64,000 nucleotides of DNA from Parabacteroides chongii (lineage in GTDB: Bacteria > Bacteroidota > Bacteroidia > Bacteroidales > Tannerellaceae): NCBI RefSeq assembly GCF_029581355.1, contig NZ_CP120849.1:1396501-1460500 (forward strand), in the 5' to 3' direction. The position numbers and the translations under genes were made by a program. Shown one piece after another: positions 44,788 to 52,616 of this stretch (position 1 is the first letter of the stretch; the number at the start of each line of letters is the position of its first letter). The notes beneath the pieces are model-generated. The model was given only the letters and a program-made list of their open reading frames with translations. It had not been told where the DNA came from and did not search any database.

Positions 44788-45506
44788 AGAGTACTCGTCT
44801 CAATAAAGTTATACAAAAAAATCATACCTTCGTACAAAAATATGAGGGGTAAGATTTCTTGGGTGCAAAGGTACAAACTAATATACAAAAGTCCGATATT
44901 ATTCTTGTGAAATATACGTATTGTCTTATAAATTATTACAAAACGGCACAAAAAATAGAAAATACAAAACATTATCACGGGAGCCAATGTTTTACTTCCT
45001 ACGAACATCAACCAAACGACCGGAATATATAACAAAATGCCCCACGCTCCCATAATGGCATTATAATTTTTCTTCCAGAACTTGTACTTCTCAGGCACTG
45101 CAAAAACGAATCCCAACAGATAATAACTCAGTTGTTTGAACTGATAGAACAGGAACAGCACACCCAAAATGGCCGTAATTGCCAGCAAAACCTCTTTCCC
45201 GTCCACGTAACTGACCATTTCCCTTGTCCGGGCTATCGAAAACAAGGCGATACTACAAAGTAACAACGCCTGGAATGTCATGAAATTACGAAAGAAAGAA
45301 CCACGCTTCCCGGCCGTTTCATCAAACAGGTTCTGCCGTTCTTTCAGATATACCACATCTTTCATCATCTTTACAAAATGCTGAAAATTAGACCGGAATA
45401 TTATGGCAAAGGCAATCAACAAGGATAGCAGCAGCGTGAATATGACATCATCCACCAGCTGTCCGTCCCACAAACGAATGCCTACATATCCTTCAAACAG
45501 ATCCAT
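44778..45506 (-). CDS. DUF4271 multi-pass membrane protein
   Basis: 242 aa with about six hydrophobic membrane segments (for example LLLSLLIAFAIIF, LLLCSIALFSIA and FCIFYFLCRFVIIY). It resembles the Bacteroidetes-specific DUF4271 family, which is commonly encoded next to hemD. Function unknown; no catalytic motif seen. It heads the hemD-rnpA-yidD-tatD run. Confidence 0.82.
   Translation of the reverse strand: MDLFEGYVGIRLWDGQLVDDVIFTLLLSLLIAFAIIFRSNFQHFVKMMKDVVYLKERQNLFDETAGKRGSFFRNFMTFQALLLCSIALFSIARTREMVSYVDGKEVLLAITAILGVLFLFYQFKQLSYYLLGFVFAVPEKYKFWKKNYNAIMGAWGILLYIPVVWLMFVGSKTLAPVIMFCIFYFLCRFVIIYKTIRIFHKNNIGLLYISLYLCTQEILPLIFLYEGMIFLYNFIETSTLWH
44866..44873 (-). promoter_or_regulatory. 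Possible internal promoter for hemD-rnpA-yidD
   Basis: TACCTTTG on the minus strand inside the DUF4271 coding sequence, about 80 bp before the hemD start. No -33 box at 19 bp. The same octamer is used at the other housekeeping promoters here, but a coding coincidence is possible. Confidence 0.3.
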
Positions 45507-45523
45507 CTACTTTTTATTTCGCG

Positions 45524-45531
45524 CAAAGGTA
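45524..45531 (-). promoter_or_regulatory. Promoter of the DUF4271-hemD-rnpA-yidD-tatD operon
   Basis: TACCTTTG on the minus strand, 18 bp upstream of the DUF4271 ATG, with TTTA at the 19-bp spacing for the -33 box. The implied leader is short. Confidence 0.5.
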
Positions 45532-45550
45532 GGGATAAAATCAATACTTC

Positions 45551-45589
45551 TAAAATAAAATATCCCGACCATCACTTGAATGACCGGGA
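45551..45589 (-). terminator. Intrinsic terminator after lpdA
   Basis: A 10-bp stem including two G-U pairs (45580-45589 with 45563-45572, loop of 7) is followed on the minus strand by a T-rich tract (rc of 45551-45562). It lies 25 bp after the lpdA stop. Confidence 0.7.
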
Positions 45590-45613
45590 CATTTACATAT
45601 ATAAAGAACTGTA

Positions 45614-46960
45614 TTATAATGCTTCTTTTATAATTTCACCGACTGTCGGATGCGGGAATACGATCGACTTCAATTCCTCAGCCGTCATACCTTTTTCAAT
45701 GGCGATACCTGCAATAACGATCAGCTCGGAAGCCGGATTACCCAGCAGGTACGCTCCTATCACTGTCTCGTCTTCCGACAGGATCAGTTTACATACACCG
45801 TTACCCTGCTCATTTTCCGCCACAAAACGACCGGAGAAAGCCATCGGCAGTTTCTTTACGGTATAAGGGATTCCGTCCGCCTGCAATTCCTCTTCCGTCT
45901 TACCTACGCCGGCTATTTCAGGATTGGTATAGACTACACCCGGAATTGCTTTATAGCTCATACCGGCTCCCGCCTTGCCCAGGATATGTTTAATCGCCAC
46001 TTCCGCCTCACTGACTGCCGTATGAGCCAGCAGGGAGAATGCCGTGATATCGCCACAGGCATAGACATTCGGAAGAGATGTCTGCATATATTCATTGACT
46101 TTTATGCCATTGCGGAAAGGTTCAAGCGATAAAGTCTCCAGTCCGAACCCTTTCGTCACCGGCCGGCGGCCTACACTCAGCAAGACCTTTTCACCCTTGA
46201 TCACAAAACTTTCTCCATCTTTCTCAACAGTCACTTCACCTTCGTGGACAGCCGTCACTTTATGGCTCAGATAAAATTGAATGCCTCTCTTGGCATATTC
46301 AGCCTGAAGCATTTCAGAAAGCTCCTTATCCATCGGACCTAGTATCTTATCCAGCATTTCGACTACATGAACTTCGGTTCCCATGCTATTAAAGAAAGAG
46401 GCAAACTCCATACCGATCACACCGCCTCCGATGATAACTAGAGAAGCAGGAAGCTCTTTTGTTTGCAGGGCTTCACGGCTGGTCCAGTAATCGGTTTCCG
46501 CCAGACCGGGGATAGGAGGAATAACCGTTTCCGATCCCGTACACAACAGCAGGTTTGCTGCTTCATACGTTTCTTCACCACAGGCGATAGAGATTGTACC
46601 GTCAGCTGCACGTCCTTTTATCTCCGCTTCCCCAACAACAACTACGACACCATGTTCCGTCATCTTCATACGGATACCGGCGGTCAGTTTCTTTACAACC
46701 TTATTTTTACGGGCAATAATCTTAGGGAAGTCGAAAGTCGGATTCTCTGCCTTAACAGCATATTTCTGTGCATGTTTTATGGTATCATACACTTTAGCCG
46801 AATAAAGAAGTGTTTTCGTAGGGACACAGCCTTCATTGAGACAGACACCGCCTAACGCGTTCTTTTCAAACAACACAGTGGACAGTCCACTCGCTGCCGC
46901 TTTTTCAGCAGCCGTATAACCGGCAGGTCCCCCGCCAATTATAGCAACATCGTATTTCAT
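45614..46960 (-). CDS. lpdA: Dihydrolipoyl dehydrogenase (E3)
   Basis: 448 aa FAD enzyme that reoxidises dihydrolipoamide in 2-oxoacid dehydrogenase or glycine-cleavage complexes. Seen: the N-terminal FAD fold IIGGGPAGYTAAEKAA, the redox disulfide in GGVCLNEGCVPTK, the NAD-binding VIIGGGVIGMEFASFF, the second FAD motif NVYACGDITAFSLLAHTA, and the C-terminal His-Glu of the dimer active site in FPHPTVGEI. It is the last gene of an operon with two small membrane proteins upstream, and no 2-oxoacid dehydrogenase subunits are nearby. Confidence 0.95.
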   Translation of the reverse strand: MKYDVAIIGGGPAGYTAAEKAAASGLSTVLFEKNALGGVCLNEGCVPTKTLLYSAKVYDTIKHAQKYAVKAENPTFDFPKIIARKNKVVKKLTAGIRMKMTEHGVVVVVGEAEIKGRAADGTISIACGEETYEAANLLLCTGSETVIPPIPGLAETDYWTSREALQTKELPASLVIIGGGVIGMEFASFFNSMGTEVHVVEMLDKILGPMDKELSEMLQAEYAKRGIQFYLSHKVTAVHEGEVTVEKDGESFVIKGEKVLLSVGRRPVTKGFGLETLSLEPFRNGIKVNEYMQTSLPNVYACGDITAFSLLAHTAVSEAEVAIKHILGKAGAGMSYKAIPGVVYTNPEIAGVGKTEEELQADGIPYTVKKLPMAFSGRFVAENEQGNGVCKLILSEDETVIGAYLLGNPASELIVIAGIAIEKGMTAEELKSIVFPHPTVGEIIKEAL

Positions 46961-46981
46961 GTTATCAGATTTAATTAAGTT

Positions 46982-47407
46982 TTATATTTGGATTCCTTCA
47001 TTGCGCCTGATCTCGATATCCGGATTGAACTTCTTCAGTAACTTTACAAACTCTTTTTCGTTCTGCGGAGATATCAGCATCCACATTTTGCCTTCTTTCC
47101 AGATCACAATCCGATCCAAGGATAAAGAATAGCTAAAAACGGGGAGAATAGACGGTTGTAACGCCTCTATATCGGCTATGGCGATTTTCTTTTTAGGAAA
47201 GAAACCACAACGGAGCAACAACATACCGTCTGCTGTAACCACATAGTACGTATTGAAAAACACATGCAAGGTCAATGCACTGGCAACCAATGTAGTAACA
47301 ATTGCCACCACATTCTGATGCAGCAGGGATACGACGCACAAAACTGCCAACACAATGATCAACAGGTGGTACCACCACCCGATCTTAGATTTAAAGACTC
47401 TATCCAT
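46982..47407 (-). CDS. PH-domain (bPH, DUF1200-like) membrane protein
   Basis: 141 aa with two membrane segments at about 12-50 and a C-terminal PH-like beta domain: YYVVTADGMLLLRCGFFPKKKIAIADIEALQPS, split here by the conserved I-x-I-x-D-I-x-x-L turn. Similar to bacterial PH proteins of the YyaB type; function unknown. It sits 21 bp upstream of lpdA and 1 bp after the next gene, which encodes a protein of the same general layout. Confidence 0.72.
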   Translation of the reverse strand: MDRVFKSKIGWWYHLLIIVLAVLCVVSLLHQNVVAIVTTLVASALTLHVFFNTYYVVTADGMLLLRCGFFPKKKIAIADIEALQPSILPVFSYSLSLDRIVIWKEGKMWMLISPQNEKEFVKLLKKFNPDIEIRRNEGIQI

Positions 47408-47408
47408 T

Positions 47409-47795
47409 TCACGAATTTTCGCGCAAGATAGTCATTTCTTCATTTACTTGTTGTAAAGCGGCCACAAAACCTTCGGTATCGACCGGGTGTACCGTGTTGG
47501 TGTACTCCTTGTCTTTATAGGGCTTCGCATAATAGATCACTACACTACCCGACTGCTTGACAAAAAGCTTTTCCATATCTTTTATCGGGATCGCCACAAA
47601 ATTACCTTGTGTCAGATAGCCTTTATCTATCTTATAAGGATATAATGCAGGAACAATAAGAACAAGGATCAGAATATAAGCTGCCGGCTGCCGTATCTCA
47701 TTCAAATACAGTAATCCAAAAAGGATAAGCATACTAACCGCTATCGCGACATGTTTTGGAGTCACTATTCTCTTTCTAAACGTCTGCTTTTCCAT
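47409..47795 (-). CDS. Small two-helix membrane protein with PH-like C-domain
   Basis: 128 aa. Two hydrophobic helices (VAIAVSMLILFGLLYL, then AAYILILVLIVPALY) are followed by a soluble part reading VAIPIKDMEKLFVKQSGSVV, which parallels the I-x-D-I turn of the neighbouring PH protein, so the two may be diverged copies acting together. First gene of the three-gene lpdA operon. The palindrome array at 47902-48000 lies 107-205 bp upstream of its start and could be its regulatory region. Confidence 0.6.
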   Translation of the reverse strand: MEKQTFRKRIVTPKHVAIAVSMLILFGLLYLNEIRQPAAYILILVLIVPALYPYKIDKGYLTQGNFVAIPIKDMEKLFVKQSGSVVIYYAKPYKDKEYTNTVHPVDTEGFVAALQQVNEEMTILRENS

Positions 47796-48104
47796 AACCT
47801 TACCTATTAAAGTTAGTAATAAGCAATATTACAAAATTCTACCCACATTTAAAAGCTTATTGGGATATATATTCTCTACAATCCCGAAGAACCCGTAAAA
47901 CTCGTTTTAAACGAGGCAAATTTTGTTTTAAACAAGATTTTTCTCGTTTTAAACGAACTGGAGACTCGTTTTAAACGAATTTGAGGTCCGTTTAAAACGA
48001 GAAAATACGCTGTCAAGAAAAGACTACCGCTTTTTAAAGTACAGCTGTAAAGACAAATTGCTCTATAATAGTATTATAGTTCATATTAATCAATGATAAT
48101 AACT
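47796..48104. other. 309-bp intergenic region with phased palindromes
   Basis: Lies upstream of the lpdA operon and downstream of the sulfotransferase gene. It contains the five-palindrome array at 47902-48000 and a separate 8-bp inverted repeat with one central base (48063-48070 and 48072-48079) close to the sulfotransferase stop. No gene is seen. Confidence 0.7.
47902..48000. repeat. Array of five TCGTTTTAAACGA-type palindromes phased at 21-22 bp
   Basis: Thirteen-bp units at 47902-47914, 47923-47935, 47944-47956, 47966-47978 and 47988-48000. Three are TCGTTTTAAACGA; the second is TTGTTTTAAACAA (compensating changes on both arms) and the fifth is the reverse-orientation CCGTTTAAAACGA. Centres are 21, 21, 22 and 22 bp apart, about two helical turns, so all units face the same side of the DNA. 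The spacers differ in sequence. This looks like a cooperative protein-binding array more than an RNA or CRISPR element. Confidence 0.8.
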
Positions 48105-49514
48105 TTAATATTCTATCTTTGGAATATAAACAGATCTGTAAGACTGATGTAAGCCTAAAATCGTACGTAACACCGTTCCTTTTTTATCCGTAAAGACCAC
48201 AGTGCTCGTTTGTGTCGAGCCGAACATCAGTAAGTTTTCGTTCAATATCTGGACATTGCTCATATACGGGGAACTGTATTCCGGCAAGGTCACTTCCATA
48301 GTAACATCTGCTTTCCGGGATTTTTCATCGACAGCATAGATCAATGCACGGGAAAGATGTGAGCTGATGCCATTATCAAAAACCAGCACCTCGTCCGGTT
48401 TCAAAGGTTCCACACAGTGCATGCCATTGGCATATCCCATTTCAGGCATATCCACATTCCCGTCTTTACCCACCCGGTACAAGACCTTTCCTGTCGATCT
48501 TTCTATCTTCCACAACTCGCTTCTCCAGTTGAAAGACATATAAATATTCCCTTCCGAGTCAAAGTTAACGGAATTGGCATGCAACCAGTCGTCTTTATAC
48601 CAGATCGGATTTTCCAATACGCTGGTGACCGGCACCATCTCCATAATATTAGGATCGTCTGCCGGGTCTAACTCGCCGAAACAATCCCATTCCTCCAGCT
48701 TGTTACCTTCCATATCAAAGATGGTATAACCGTCTCCCCATACAGTTTCCTCCTTACCTCCTCCACGTTCGGTAAGGTCGAATGTCTTAGGTGTATAATT
48801 GACCAATATCAGGTTCCCGTCCGGCATGCGGCGAATATCATGGTGGGCATAGAACTTATCGAATACCTTATCCAGTAATTTCTTGCCCGTCAGATCCATG
48901 ACGACCATCTCATTCCCTGTATAATCCTTTTCGGCATAAGCACCGATGATGCAACAGATCGTATTTGTCTTTTCATCGAAATTCGCCACACGTACAGCTT
49001 TCTCCATATTCTGATACCATACCACATTCCCTTCGGTATCGACCATCGTAATATACCCGGGCCGGTCTGTCTTCATCAACAGAATATATCCGGGAAGGCT
49101 TTCTTCCAATTTATTAATCGGCATCGAATAGACGGGGACACCTGCAGGCAACGAGGCTGTCGTAAATTTATACTCATCGGAAACAGTCGACGCACTGCCT
49201 GTAGAGGCCTGTACCTTAAATGTATATTGAGTTTCCGGCTCCAGCAAGACCAATGTCGAAGTTGCAGAACCGTCAGACTCTGCCAAAACGGTCTTCTTTT
49301 TCGATGTTTCGTCGTCGTTCTTCCAATATTCGATCTGATAGTTTACTCCCTGTTTAAATTCTATATTGACATCCATCCTCAATACATTATCCGATTGAGG
49401 AGAAACCTGTATCGACCGGATCAATTCTGTCGGAGCCACTTCTCCTTCCGGTTCATCACTACACGCTACGAAAGCGAGCAATAACATCATACACAAATAC
49501 TTCGTAAAATTCAT
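48105..49514 (-). CDS. Aryl-sulfate sulfotransferase family lipoprotein
   Basis: 469 aa lipoprotein (FVACSD lipobox). An N-terminal fibronectin/Ig-like domain (about 30-122) precedes a beta-propeller of the ASST family, periplasmic enzymes that move sulfate from one phenolic or other ester to an acceptor. Family active-site features appear in order: His224/225 in FYAHHDIRRMPDGNLILVNY, His312 and Asn314 in DWLHANSVNFD, Arg331 in NWRSELWKI, and His366 (the sulfate-carrying His position) in GMHCVEP, followed by VFDNG. It is the last gene of PUL C. A sulfotransferase in a degradative locus is unusual; it may act on sulfated substrate or have a non-catalytic role. Confidence 0.8.
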   Translation of the reverse strand: MNFTKYLCMMLLLAFVACSDEPEGEVAPTELIRSIQVSPQSDNVLRMDVNIEFKQGVNYQIEYWKNDDETSKKKTVLAESDGSATSTLVLLEPETQYTFKVQASTGSASTVSDEYKFTTASLPAGVPVYSMPINKLEESLPGYILLMKTDRPGYITMVDTEGNVVWYQNMEKAVRVANFDEKTNTICCIIGAYAEKDYTGNEMVVMDLTGKKLLDKVFDKFYAHHDIRRMPDGNLILVNYTPKTFDLTERGGGKEETVWGDGYTIFDMEGNKLEEWDCFGELDPADDPNIMEMVPVTSVLENPIWYKDDWLHANSVNFDSEGNIYMSFNWRSELWKIERSTGKVLYRVGKDGNVDMPEMGYANGMHCVEPLKPDEVLVFDNGISSHLSRALIYAVDEKSRKADVTMEVTLPEYSSPYMSNVQILNENLLMFGSTQTSTVVFTDKKGTVLRTILGLHQSYRSVYIPKIEY

Positions 49515-49531
49515 ACTATTAAATTTATTGA

Positions 49532-51811
49532 TTAACGAATGGCTATTTCATCCAGCATGGTCCATACATCGCTTTTGGCATCCCGATGCCACATAGGACA
49601 GACCGGCACTACTTTAACCTTAACTTTTATATAACGGGCCTCACAAGGTGCGAACCTTACTCCGAACACTTTTGTTTTATAATTCTTCTTCCGGTCCATC
49701 TCATTCTCCGTCCGTCCGACCGGCTTATACGTCCGGTTGTCGGAAGAAACAGATACCTCCATGCCTTCCGGAAGAAACAGGCGGTCAAGAATAGATTGAA
49801 TGAAACGGGCGTCTACTTCCGAAACGGTTTCGTTCTTTTCCAGATCGACCGTTATTTCAAAATCATCATGTTTAAAACCCAGCCAGTTCTCATCGTAATT
49901 CCTCCCCCCCAGCATGCCGTCCGTCAGTGAAAGGGCTCCCTTCGCACGGTATTGGGTAAGCGGCAGGTTTACTGTTACCGGTTTACCCAGCGCCTTGTTT
50001 CCTTTCGCCAAAAATTTCAGATATTGTTGGGGAATATCCGTCATTTCCTCTTTATATTCATCGACAGGCGTCATCCATTCACACAGACGGCGCGTGTGGT
50101 TCTCTTTACAGCAAACGATAAAATGATCCAATTTATGAAGGAACTCTCCGTTTACAGACAAGTTTCCATCTTCTCCCTCTACAAGGAATCCATGTTTGCC
50201 GACAGGCATCAGGTTTGCTTGTTCCAACTCGGTAAAAATAACAGGCAGACGGGCAAACTGCACACGGGCAGTCAATTCTTTATCCCCTGAAACTGCAGCT
50301 TCCGCCCTGTCAAAACACTTGTTATAAGCATCCAGATTTTCCGGAGACAAATAACCGTTGATGGGTGTCAGGGCATTTCCGAAAATACTCAATTCTTCTC
50401 CGCTTTTCTCCAGATTATCGTGCAACAGGGTCATATACTCTTTGATATATTGACCGGCTTTGCCGTAATACCCGGTGAGGAAGTCGTCTATCACGGCATC
50501 CAGATCACAGTCCGGGTTCCACAACAGTTTAGCAGCGACATACGCCCGCAGGTAACACATCTCTCCCGCCGGTTCCGGATTTCCCTGCGAGAAAACGGAG
50601 GTCACATGGTTGCCCGCGAAATATTGCATATTAGGCTGCAACGTTCTGAAATTAGGAAAAGGAGTGTATAAGTTACTGAATTGAACGATATAATCCCATA
50701 GCAGGATATTCCGGGAAATCTTCGCCCAGTCGTCCATGTCTTTCCTGAAACCGGCACTCAATGTGTCCTGCGGTATAGGCTTGCTGCGGTTACATTCGAT
50801 ATTACAAAACATAATATTCACATTAGCTGCCGGTTTTGCCAGTTTAGGCGCCTTGCGGGTAAACTGATATGCCAAAGTCGAGATTATCTTATCCGGATAA
50901 CGTCCCGCCACTTTATTGATGAACCGAATCAGTAAACCGGAAGGACTTTCCTCCTCTTCATAGGCCTTTTGGCAAGCATCGCATTTACAGTAATTGTAAT
51001 TGTCATTCTGGCTCACTGACCAATACAAGGCTTCCGGTTTTTCAGACATGCAGAAATCCAGTTCTTTACAAAGAACATCGAGTAACTCCGGATTGCTCAG
51101 GCAAAGCTGTGAAGGGACCCGCTCTCCCTTTTCATTCATCGCAAAATATTCAGGATGACGGTTAAAATACTTTTCCGGTGGAACCAACGTACCGAATGTA
51201 TGTACCCAAAGCCCCCATTTGCCCCTATCGACCCAACTGGTAGGGGTTTGTGTCAAACGCAGCCAATCGAAAAAAGCGTTGTCGTTGGCACAGACATACA
51301 ACATATTCCTGGAGGTAATGGCCGGAACCTGCCAATCGTCTATATCTACTGGTAGCGTAACAGTAGTACGTTGCGGAACGACTTCCACTGTCGGCGTATA
51401 TTTTCTGCATCCCAGATATTTCTCCAACAATTCATAAACACCGTAAAGGGTACCGTAGCTGTTCCCACCCATTATATAGAGTTTACGCCCATTCGTTTTA
51501 ATATAAAAACCATCCTGCTCCAATTTATCCGACGAAATAGCTAACGGAATGATCCTGTTGGTATTTCCGATCGAAATCTCACACTCTGCAGGAGCCGCAT
51601 TGTCTTCCACGACCGGCAGCATGACACCTGCCATTTTATCCAGGTATTCGTTCAGTTCCTTTGCCGCCCTCTGCTCTGTCATTGTCGGAGACTGGGGAAT
51701 CACAATCACATAATCACTCTTTCCGGCACTTATCAACTCCAGATCATGACTACAGGCACCCAGCCCCATAGTATAAAGAATGACAATCAAGATAGTTACT
51801 ATATTTCTCAC
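49532..51811 (-). CDS. DUF4838 family lipoprotein, putative glycosidase with F5/8-type C-domain
   Basis: 759 aa. It starts on GTG at 51811, since no ATG precedes the signal peptide; the lipobox is MGLGACSHD. Residues about 30-135 form an alpha-glucuronidase/GH20-like N-domain (ISIGNTNRI, GGNSYGTLYGVYELLEKYLGC split by family turns). The TIM-barrel-like middle has the DUF4838 features SVSQNDN-YNYCKCDACQ near 265-280. The C-terminal ~130 residues resemble a discoidin carbohydrate-binding domain ending ARYIKVKVKVVPVC. DUF4838 proteins are common in PULs; some relatives are hexosaminidase-like, but activity here is not known. Confidence 0.75.
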   Translation of the reverse strand: MRNIVTILIVILYTMGLGACSHDLELISAGKSDYVIVIPQSPTMTEQRAAKELNEYLDKMAGVMLPVVEDNAAPAECEISIGNTNRIIPLAISSDKLEQDGFYIKTNGRKLYIMGGNSYGTLYGVYELLEKYLGCRKYTPTVEVVPQRTTVTLPVDIDDWQVPAITSRNMLYVCANDNAFFDWLRLTQTPTSWVDRGKWGLWVHTFGTLVPPEKYFNRHPEYFAMNEKGERVPSQLCLSNPELLDVLCKELDFCMSEKPEALYWSVSQNDNYNYCKCDACQKAYEEEESPSGLLIRFINKVAGRYPDKIISTLAYQFTRKAPKLAKPAANVNIMFCNIECNRSKPIPQDTLSAGFRKDMDDWAKISRNILLWDYIVQFSNLYTPFPNFRTLQPNMQYFAGNHVTSVFSQGNPEPAGEMCYLRAYVAAKLLWNPDCDLDAVIDDFLTGYYGKAGQYIKEYMTLLHDNLEKSGEELSIFGNALTPINGYLSPENLDAYNKCFDRAEAAVSGDKELTARVQFARLPVIFTELEQANLMPVGKHGFLVEGEDGNLSVNGEFLHKLDHFIVCCKENHTRRLCEWMTPVDEYKEEMTDIPQQYLKFLAKGNKALGKPVTVNLPLTQYRAKGALSLTDGMLGGRNYDENWLGFKHDDFEITVDLEKNETVSEVDARFIQSILDRLFLPEGMEVSVSSDNRTYKPVGRTENEMDRKKNYKTKVFGVRFAPCEARYIKVKVKVVPVCPMWHRDAKSDVWTMLDEIAIR

Positions 51812-51846
51812 GGGATTATATTTATATTAGACGGATGGATACGCAA

Positions 51847-52536
51847 TCATTCATGATAGCGGTATTTCACATAATCAAAAAGACCGTAGTTGTCCTGTGT
51901 CGGCTGATGGTCTCCTATGAATTTCAAATTCTCTACACTACAAAAAATATAAAAAGCATACTCTTTACCGAAGGTTTGTTGTACCGTACTGACAATCTTT
52001 TTATCTATCAGCCAGTCCACCTTATAGTTGCCGTCTACCAAGGTAAGATCGATTTCAAAAATATGCCACCCTGTTTTTATCTTCACGGGAACAGATTTGA
52101 ACGGATGGTCCTGCGTGGTCATGTAAGCGATCATTTCATCCGGACCAGCCCCCAATTCATCCCGGACTTCCTGTTTTCCGTATCCTACTTCAAAATCTAT
52201 TTCATGGTGATCATCACAATAGATCCAGGAGCCGACACTAGCCTGGTCTCCTTTACCCATTTGCGGAATATACGTTTTCCAGGTATAACGTCCGGTTGTA
52301 TATATTTTATCTGCCGTACGTACCTTTTTCCTATCCCACGAACCGGCTCTCGTGAAGATACGCAGTTTCCCCTTCTCCAATAGGCACTGCTCGTCCGGGT
52401 TATCGTCCTGGTGTGCATAAACCCATCCCTCCAAATCTTTAAAGTTCCAGACTTTTTTCTTAGGAGATTGTGCATATACATTCATTGTACATACAATGAA
52501 CATCAAACAAATAAGTAGGCATATATCCTTCTTCAT
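51847..52536 (-). CDS. Small secreted GH16-like concanavalin fold protein
   Basis: 229 aa with a signal peptide (cleaved near VYAQ, residue 23). The rest is a single beta-jelly-roll. HEIDFEVGYG contains E112-x-D114-x-E116, the exact ExDxE catalytic pattern of GH16 endoglycanases, on a strand preceded by SWIYCDDH. Other GH16 landmarks are weak, so it is either a divergent GH16 enzyme or a related glycan-binding sandwich that keeps the motif. First gene after SusD in PUL C and the only candidate endo-acting enzyme there. Confidence 0.65.
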   Translation of the reverse strand: MKKDICLLICLMFIVCTMNVYAQSPKKKVWNFKDLEGWVYAHQDDNPDEQCLLEKGKLRIFTRAGSWDRKKVRTADKIYTTGRYTWKTYIPQMGKGDQASVGSWIYCDDHHEIDFEVGYGKQEVRDELGAGPDEMIAYMTTQDHPFKSVPVKIKTGWHIFEIDLTLVDGNYKVDWLIDKKIVSTVQQTFGKEYAFYIFCSVENLKFIGDHQPTQDNYGLFDYVKYRYHE

Positions 52537-52573
52537 ATTCGGTCTGTTTTATCGTTATGGTATTAAACTGACA

Positions 52574-52603
52574 GATAGGCTACCCGTAAAACAGGCGCCT
52601 ATC
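52574..52603 (-). terminator. Stem-loop after susD of PUL C (possible attenuator)
   Basis: A 7-bp stem (52574-52580 with 52597-52603) lies 14 bp after the SusD stop. The loop is 16 nt and no T tract follows, so termination would be partial at most. Confidence 0.4.
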
Positions 52604-52616
52604 CGTATATCAATTA

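Noticed and set aside
47902-48000. CRISPR array
   Set aside because: Units are 13 bp and spacers 8-9 bp, far too short; one unit is in the opposite orientation; no cas genes are present.
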